Shown here in pieces: positions 59,422 through 64,000 of a stretch of 64,000 nt of DNA (its first letter is position 1; the number at the start of each line of letters is the position of its first letter). Made by a program: the position numbers and the translations under genes. The DNA is from Ilumatobacter coccineus YM16-304 (lineage in GTDB: Bacteria; Actinomycetota; Acidimicrobiia; Acidimicrobiales; Ilumatobacteraceae), in assembly GCF_000348785.1 (NCBI RefSeq), contig NC_020520.1, positions 248,001-312,000 on the forward strand. Reading direction: 5' to 3'. Below the pieces are notes generated by a model, which did not search any database, had not been told where the DNA came from, and was given only the letters and a program-made list of their open reading frames with translations.

Positions 59422-60588
59422 ATGCAAGAACCAGATCCGATGCTCGTCAATTTGGCGACCGCAACTGTCCAGGCCGGTGCTTCCGACCTCCACCTGACCG
59501 TAGGCCGTCCGGCCACGGTGCGCCGTGATGGCACGCTCGTCGGCTTCGAGAACGTCCCGGTGCTCTCGTCGACCGAGATCGATCGAATGATCTACTCGTT
59601 GATCGACGAAGAGCAGGCCAAGGAGCTCGAGAACAACAAACAGGTCGACTTCTCGTTCGGCCTGCCCGGCGTCGGTCGATTCCGTGCCAACGCGTTCAGC
59701 CAGCGCAACTCGCTCGCTCTCGCCCTCCGTGTCGTGCCTTTCCGTGTGCGTACCCTCGAAGAGCTCGGTGCTCCATCGGCATGCACGACGCTCCTCAACC
59801 GTCCGTACGGCATCGTCCTCGTCGTGGGACCGACCGGTTCCGGCAAGTCGACCACGCTCGCGGCAATGGTCGACCGCATCAACGAGACCAAGCCGTTGCA
59901 CATCCTCACCATCGAAGACCCGGTCGAGTACCTGCACCATCACAAGATGGCCATGGTCAACCAACGCGAAGTCGGCACCGACGTGGGCTCGTTCGAGAAG
60001 GGCCTGAAGAGCGCCCTTCGTGAAGACCCCGATGTCGTGCTCCTCGGCGAGATGCGAGACCTCGAGTCGATGGAGATCTCGTTGTCGCTGGCCGAGACCG
60101 GCCACCTCGTGTTCGCCACGCTGCACACCAACGACGCGGCGCAGGCGCTCGACCGAATCATCGACGTGTTCCCGGCCGAACGGCGTGACCAGATCCAGAT
60201 CATGCTCGCCGGTGCGCTCCAGGGCGTCATCTCGCAGCGTCTGCTCCCGGCCGTCGGCGGCGGTCGTGTGGCGGGCTACGAGATCATGATCGCCAACGAG
60301 GCGATTCGTAACCTCGTGCGTGAAGGCAAGTCCCGGCAGATGCGAAACATCATCGCCACCGGCGGCGCCGAGGGCATGCAGACCATCGAGATGGACCTCG
60401 CCCGCCTCGTGGCGGCCGGCCTGATCTCGATGGAGACGGCGATGGAGTCCAGCGCCTACCCGAAGGAGATCCAGGCGCAGCTCGCCACCGCTCGTGCTCA
60501 ACTGCAGGCACAGGCCACGATGTCGACGGGTCAGTCCGGTTCGTCCGGTTCCGGCACGTTCGCCAACGAGGTCCCCGCCGAGGCCTGA
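59422..60588 (+). CDS. pilT: Type IV pilus retraction ATPase PilT
   Basis: 388 residues. Walker A GPTGSGKSTTLA at about 136, Asp box IEDPVEYLHHHK, Walker B LREDPDVVLLGEMRD, His box LVFATLHTNDA, and the PilT-specific AIRNLVREGK, which distinguishes it from PilB. The ATPase powers pilus retraction and twitching. ATG 59422 is preceded by GGGAGGT. The DUF429 gene follows 3 bp later. Confidence 0.94.
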   Translation: MQEPDPMLVNLATATVQAGASDLHLTVGRPATVRRDGTLVGFENVPVLSSTEIDRMIYSLIDEEQAKELENNKQVDFSFGLPGVGRFRANAFSQRNSLALALRVVPFRVRTLEELGAPSACTTLLNRPYGIVLVVGPTGSGKSTTLAAMVDRINETKPLHILTIEDPVEYLHHHKMAMVNQREVGTDVGSFEKGLKSALREDPDVVLLGEMRDLESMEISLSLAETGHLVFATLHTNDAAQALDRIIDVFPAERRDQIQIMLAGALQGVISQRLLPAVGGGRVAGYEIMIANEAIRNLVREGKSRQMRNIIATGGAEGMQTIEMDLARLVAAGLISMETAMESSAYPKEIQAQLATARAQLQAQATMSTGQSGSSGSGTFANEVPAEA

Positions 60589-60591
60589 TCG

Positions 60592-61311
60592 ATGGTCGTC
60601 AAGAAACTCCCGTACAAGAACCTCGCCGGTGTCGTGCCGTGCCCGGCCGGTTGGGTGATCCTGCCGGCGCGCATGGCCGGCATCACGGTCGCCGCCGAGG
60701 AGGCGTTCGTGGTCGAACGACTCTTCGACGTGCTCGACTTCCGCCCCACATTCGATGCTGCGGCGATCAATGCTCCCATGGGGTTGCGTGACGAGCCGGG
60801 CGCCGAGTTCCGGCAGTGCGAGATCGAAGCTCGCGAGTTCGTCGGATGGCCGCGAGCTGCGGCGATCTATGGAACGCCCAGTCGCGCGGCCCTGTCCGAA
60901 ACGAGCGGCTTGGCCGCGTCGAAGCTCGAGCCGTGGATGAACGGACACGACAAGCGACGGTTCCGCTGGCTGCGCGAAGCGGCACAGGAACTGCAGCCGT
61001 ATCACTCGCGTCGAATGTTCTCGGCGCATCCCGATGTGAGCTTCACGCAGATGAACGGCGAAGTCCCGCTCAAGACCTCGCCGTTCCACGAGGAAGGTCG
61101 CCTCGAACGACTCGAACTCATCAAGCAGCAGTTGCCCGGCGTCGACGAAGTCGTCACCCGTACGCCGCCGAAAGGTGTGCACCCGACACACCTGGTCAGC
61201 GCCGCAGCGCTGCTCTGGACGGCTCGCCGCGGCAGCGGCCGAGCCATCTCGCGCTTCCCACTCGATCCCGCATGGGACGCCGAGGGGATGCGCATGGAAC
61301 TCGTTCGCTGA
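60592..61311 (+). CDS. DUF429 (RNase H-like fold) protein
   Basis: 239 residues. Alternating hydrophobic/basic segments with INAPMGL (conserved Pro-Met-Gly), FVGWPRAAAIYGTP and WDAEGMRMELV near the end match the DUF429 family, predicted to have an RNase H-like nuclease fold. No metal-binding residues can be named with certainty. Starts 3 bp after pilT, so it is co-translated with it; a role in twitching is unknown and may be coincidental. Confidence 0.75.
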   Translation: MVVKKLPYKNLAGVVPCPAGWVILPARMAGITVAAEEAFVVERLFDVLDFRPTFDAAAINAPMGLRDEPGAEFRQCEIEAREFVGWPRAAAIYGTPSRAALSETSGLAASKLEPWMNGHDKRRFRWLREAAQELQPYHSRRMFSAHPDVSFTQMNGEVPLKTSPFHEEGRLERLELIKQQLPGVDEVVTRTPPKGVHPTHLVSAAALLWTARRGSGRAISRFPLDPAWDAEGMRMELVR

Positions 61312-61315
61312 CCGA

Positions 61316-61336
61316 CCGACACGCGCGCCGTGTCGG
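61316..61336 (+). terminator. Hairpin after pilT-DUF429 operon
   Basis: CCGACACG, CGCGC, CGTGTCGG, 5 bp after the stop at 61311. Confidence 0.5.
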
Positions 61337-61397
61337 TGTGTCGCCGAATGGCGCCTGTCACCGTTCGCCGTGGTCAGGTGTGCGCGACACTTGGTGC

Positions 61398-62156
61398 ATG
61401 TGGAAACGAGCGTTGGTCACGGGAGCGTCGTCGGGGATCGGTCGCGAGATCGCGCGGCAGCTCGCTGCTGACGGCACCGAGCTGGTGGTCGTCGCTCGTA
61501 ACGAAGCGCGCTTGGTCGAACTCGCCGAGTCGCTCGACGTCGAGTGTCAGGTGCTGGTCGCCGACCTCGGTGAGCGGGGCGAGTTGTCGATCGTCGAGGA
61601 ACGTCTGCGTGACACGTCGGCACCGATCGACCTGCTCGTCAACAATGCCGGATTCGGACACACCGGTTCGATCGACGAGCTCGACATCGAGCGTGAAGCC
61701 GCTGTCGTCGACGTCAACGTGGTCGCTGTTCATCGCTTGTCGTTGATCGCAGCGCGGGTCATGGTCGCGGCCGGGCGGGGCGGGATCTTGAACGTGTCGT
61801 CGATGGCCGGGTTCATGGCGAGCCCGGAGGGAGGCACGTACGCGGCGACGAAGTCGTTCGTCACGACGCTGAGCGAGTCGATGCACACCGACCTGAAGCG
61901 GCGCGGCGTACACGTCACCGCGCTGTGTCCCGGGTTCACGCGCACCGAATTCCAGGAGCGCGCCGACTACGACACGTCGAAGTTGCCCGACGTCGTCTGG
62001 CAGTCGGCCGAAGAGGTCGCCGCGGCCGGGCTCGCGGGGATCGCGAAGAACACGGCGATCGTCGTTCCGGGTGCGAAGAACAAGATCGGGGCGCTGGCGA
62101 TCAACGCGATGCCACGTCGTCTCCGCCGCTTCGCCCTCGACAAGCTGCCGACCTAG
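61398..62156 (+). CDS. Short-chain dehydrogenase/reductase
   Basis: 252 residues. TGASSGIGREIARQLAADG, NNAGFGHTG, Ser in NVSSMAGF, YAATK with Tyr/Lys (YxxxK). The LVVVARNEARL after strand 2 suggests NADPH. Similar to DltE-type/Yxx SDRs of unknown substrate. ATG 61398 follows a short spacer. Confidence 0.88.
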   Translation: MWKRALVTGASSGIGREIARQLAADGTELVVVARNEARLVELAESLDVECQVLVADLGERGELSIVEERLRDTSAPIDLLVNNAGFGHTGSIDELDIEREAAVVDVNVVAVHRLSLIAARVMVAAGRGGILNVSSMAGFMASPEGGTYAATKSFVTTLSESMHTDLKRRGVHVTALCPGFTRTEFQERADYDTSKLPDVVWQSAEEVAAAGLAGIAKNTAIVVPGAKNKIGALAINAMPRRLRRFALDKLPT

Positions 62157-62202
62157 CCGGCCACATCCCCGTTGGCGTTGCCGGGACGGTTACGTTCTGG
62201 GC

Positions 62203-62889
62203 ATGCCTGAGGCCCACGATGACGCGCACCATGACCATCACCACGATGACGGTCATGGTCACGGTCACGCCAATGATCGAGGCCTGCGCGGGATGCTGCG
62301 GTATCTCCGCTGGGCGCCGAGCATGTGGAGGTCGGAGATCAACACGGCGGTGCTCGAGATGCTCGCCGTGCAGCCAGGCGAGCGGGTTCTCGACGTCGGC
62401 GCCGGGATGGGCGCCGGTTCGGTGCTCGCCGCACGCGGTGGTGCCACGGTCGTCGCGGTGGAGCCGACGCCGTTCATGCGCCGAGTGCTCAGCGGGCGCC
62501 GTCTGTTGCAGCGTGATCGATCGCGCATCGAGGTCGTCGACGGCTCGGCCGAGGAGATCCCGGTCGCCGACGACAGCATCGACGCGGTGTGGGCGGTCAA
62601 CACCATGCACCACTGGGTCGATGTCCAGCGAGGCGTCGGCGAGATCGGTCGCGTCATCCGACCGGGTGGACGGGTGCTCTTGGTCGACGAGGACTTCCAC
62701 GACCCGGCGCACCCCGACCACGACCGCTTCGGGGGCGAGGGGTCGGCCGATGACCACCACGGCTTCACCATGGTCGATGCCGACGCGATGGGGACGTTGC
62801 TGTCGGCTGCGGGCTTCGGCGACGTCGTCGCCGCGAAGCGAGATGTCGGCGGACGGCCGGCGATCGTCGTGACCGCCACCGGCGCCTGA
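62203..62889 (+). CDS. Class I SAM-dependent methyltransferase with His-rich N-terminus
   Basis: 228 residues. Residues 1-25 are extremely His/Asp-rich (HDDAHHDHHHDDGHGHGH), a probable metal-binding tail. The methyltransferase fold follows: motif I VLDVGAGMGAGSVLAARGG, acidic VAVEPTPF, and post-I NTMHHWVDVQRG (UbiE/COQ5-like). C-terminal GRPAIVVTATG. Substrate unknown; the tail could store or sense Ni/Co/Zn. Confidence 0.85.
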   Translation: MPEAHDDAHHDHHHDDGHGHGHANDRGLRGMLRYLRWAPSMWRSEINTAVLEMLAVQPGERVLDVGAGMGAGSVLAARGGATVVAVEPTPFMRRVLSGRRLLQRDRSRIEVVDGSAEEIPVADDSIDAVWAVNTMHHWVDVQRGVGEIGRVIRPGGRVLLVDEDFHDPAHPDHDRFGGEGSADDHHGFTMVDADAMGTLLSAAGFGDVVAAKRDVGGRPAIVVTATGA

Positions 62890-62906
62890 CACCGTGCCCC
62901 CACGCC

Positions 62907-63014
62907 GAGGGTGATTTCTGCCCAGGCTCGATGTGGTCGCGTGGGGGTGATTTTTGCCCAGGCTCGTTGTCGTCGCGTGGGGGTGATTTTTGCCCAGGCT
63001 CGATGTGGTCGCGT
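62907..63014 (+). repeat. 36-bp tandem repeat, three copies
   Basis: Units start at 62907, 62943 and 62979 with the core GATTTNTGCCCAGGCTCGNT. Third copy of the family also found at 57079-57150. Lies between convergent genes. Confidence 0.9.
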
Positions 63015-63019
63015 GGGGG

Positions 63020-64000
63020 TCAGTGGTCGGAGAGGTCGACTTCGTTGACCATCGGTGAGCCGTCGGCGAAGCGTGCGAGGTTCGTCGCGAGCAACGATTC
63101 GAGGTTGATCATGTAGCGATCGAGCGACACCGACGTGTGCGGTGAGAGATACAGGTTCGGGGCGTCCCACAGCGGGTCGTCGGCCGGCAGCGGCTCGACC
63201 TGGGTGACGTCGAGCGCCGCAGCGCGCAGATGACCCGATTCGAGCGCGGCGATCAGGTCGGCCTCGACGACGTGCGCACCGCGGCCGACGTTGCAGAAGA
63301 TCGTGCCCTCGGGCATGGCGGCGAAACGATCTGCGTCGAACAGGTCGATCGTCGTCGGATTCGACGGCAGCGTCGACACGACCACGTCGCAGCGCCGCAA
63401 CATCTCGTCGAGGTCGGCGGCGGGGAACAACTCGTCGACCGCATCGTCGACGTCACCTGGCTGCGCGCTCGCTCGTGTCGCCAGCACGGTCATGTCGAAC
63501 GCCCGGGCGCGCCGAGCGACCTCGCGGCCGATCGAGCCGAGCCCGGCGATGCCGATCGTCCGCCCCGTCGCCTCCGTGCCGAAGACTCCCTCCCACTCAT
63601 GGCGCTGTTGCTGCTGATCGAACGTGCGGAGGTGCTTCCAGATCTGCAGGACGCGAGCGATCACGAACTCGCCGATACCGGCGGCGCCGAGACCGCTCGC
63701 GTTCGTGAGTCGCACTCCTTGGCGGTGCAGCGCTTCGAGGTCGTACTTGTCGTAGCCAGCGGTGATGCTCTGGATCCACTGCAGCCGGGGCATCAGTTCG
63801 TCGAGACCGTCGGGAAGATCCAGCCCGATGGCGACGTCGGCGCGTTGCCATGCGGCGCGCATCTCGTCGGTGATCTCTGGCGTTTCGAGCCCGGTCGTGT
63901 TGCGCCCGTTCTGGTGCCCGCGAGCGGAACGGAGCTCCTCCGACTCGGTGTACGGCGTCCACACGACCTCGGCGCCTGGGTGCGCGGCGTCGATCACGTC
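63020..64000 (-). CDS. D-2-hydroxyacid dehydrogenase (N-terminus outside window)
   Basis: At least 327 residues, open to the right edge; GTG 63997 is probably internal. NAD domain with GIAGLGSIGREVARRARAF, catalytic region STLPSNPTTIDLFDADRF, VGRGAHVVEADL, then SPHTSVS (His of the Arg-Glu-His triad) near the C-terminus. Substrate not assignable (glyoxylate/hydroxypyruvate reductase or phosphoglycerate dehydrogenase-like without regulatory domain). Its stop is 6 bp after the last 36-bp repeat. Confidence 0.88.
   Translation of the reverse strand, partial: DVIDAAHPGAEVVWTPYTESEELRSARGHQNGRNTTGLETPEITDEMRAAWQRADVAIGLDLPDGLDELMPRLQWIQSITAGYDKYDLEALHRQGVRLTNASGLGAAGIGEFVIARVLQIWKHLRTFDQQQQRHEWEGVFGTEATGRTIGIAGLGSIGREVARRARAFDMTVLATRASAQPGDVDDAVDELFPAADLDEMLRRCDVVVSTLPSNPTTIDLFDADRFAAMPEGTIFCNVGRGAHVVEADLIAALESGHLRAAALDVTQVEPLPADDPLWDAPNLYLSPHTSVSLDRYMINLESLLATNLARFADGSPMVNEVDLSDH

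Noticed and set aside
62907-63014. CRISPR array
   Set aside because: The 36-bp units abut directly with no spacers and no cas genes.

Overview
This is a high-GC, densely coded bacterial chromosome segment. GTG starts are frequent, many operons use 4-bp ATGA/GTGA start-stop overlaps, and there is a SARP-type regulator, DUF2510 proteins and a CvnD-like GTPase. The mix of actinobacterial features with a complete type IV pilus (T4P) motor set, and the overall gene style, suggest an actinobacterium of the Acidimicrobiia/Ilumatobacter kind. That placement is inference: there is no 16S gene in the window.

Layout. The first ~1.4 kb is visibly AT-richer. It holds the end of a MinD/ParA-like ATPase gene, then repeated TTCTAAC words, then a tRNA-3'-end-like sequence with its own terminator, which looks like the right edge of an integrated element. 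From 1.5 to 6.2 kb a five-gene minus-strand operon (two small proteins, D-aminoacylase-like amidohydrolase, epoxide-hydrolase-like alpha/beta hydrolase, FAD monooxygenase) is coupled entirely by 4-bp overlaps and faces a divergent TetR regulator. From 6.9 to 30.7 kb lie mixed housekeeping and metabolic genes: haem peroxidase, GluQ, L,D-transpeptidase, beta-galactosidase, a 1219-residue SARP-AAA regulator, an NfeD/SPFH/DUF2510 operon, an MBL-Rieske fusion, an ABC exporter, a thioredoxin-like lipoprotein, PheA, an SDR and a DUF1206 protein. From 30.7 to 38.7 kb come tRNA genes, a LysM/lysozyme-like protein, a diguanylate cyclase, an aminotransferase/omega-amidase pair and a CoA-transferase.

The most unusual part is 38.8-60.6 kb. 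It encodes a T4P whose pilin-like operon has three proteins: a class III prepilin, a prepilin carrying a von Willebrand A domain, and a 1018-residue GspK/PilX-like protein with a 24-copy GGTTD repeat and two PA14-like domains. Further on lie PilB (preceded by a long coiled-coil protein), PilC, PilD and PilT. Between them sits a roadblock / Ras-like GTPase / DUF4388(PATAN)-like three-gene module. Five transcription units (diguanylate cyclase, tip pilins, GTPase module, coiled-coil-pilB, pilC) are preceded by the same promoter-like signature, TCAAG or TAAA, 15 bp, then CCGAT-like, resembling sigma-28/WhiG promoters. I infer one co-regulated surface-motility/adhesion system with adhesive tip modules and a GTPase/c-di-GMP control branch.

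RNA genes: all four standard tRNA-Ser isoacceptors (TGA, GCT, CGA, GGA), tRNA-Arg(ACG) and a small SRP RNA next to tadA. The right end carries DUF429, SDR, methyltransferase and truncated 2-hydroxyacid dehydrogenase genes, plus a 36-bp tandem repeat family that also occurs near pilC.
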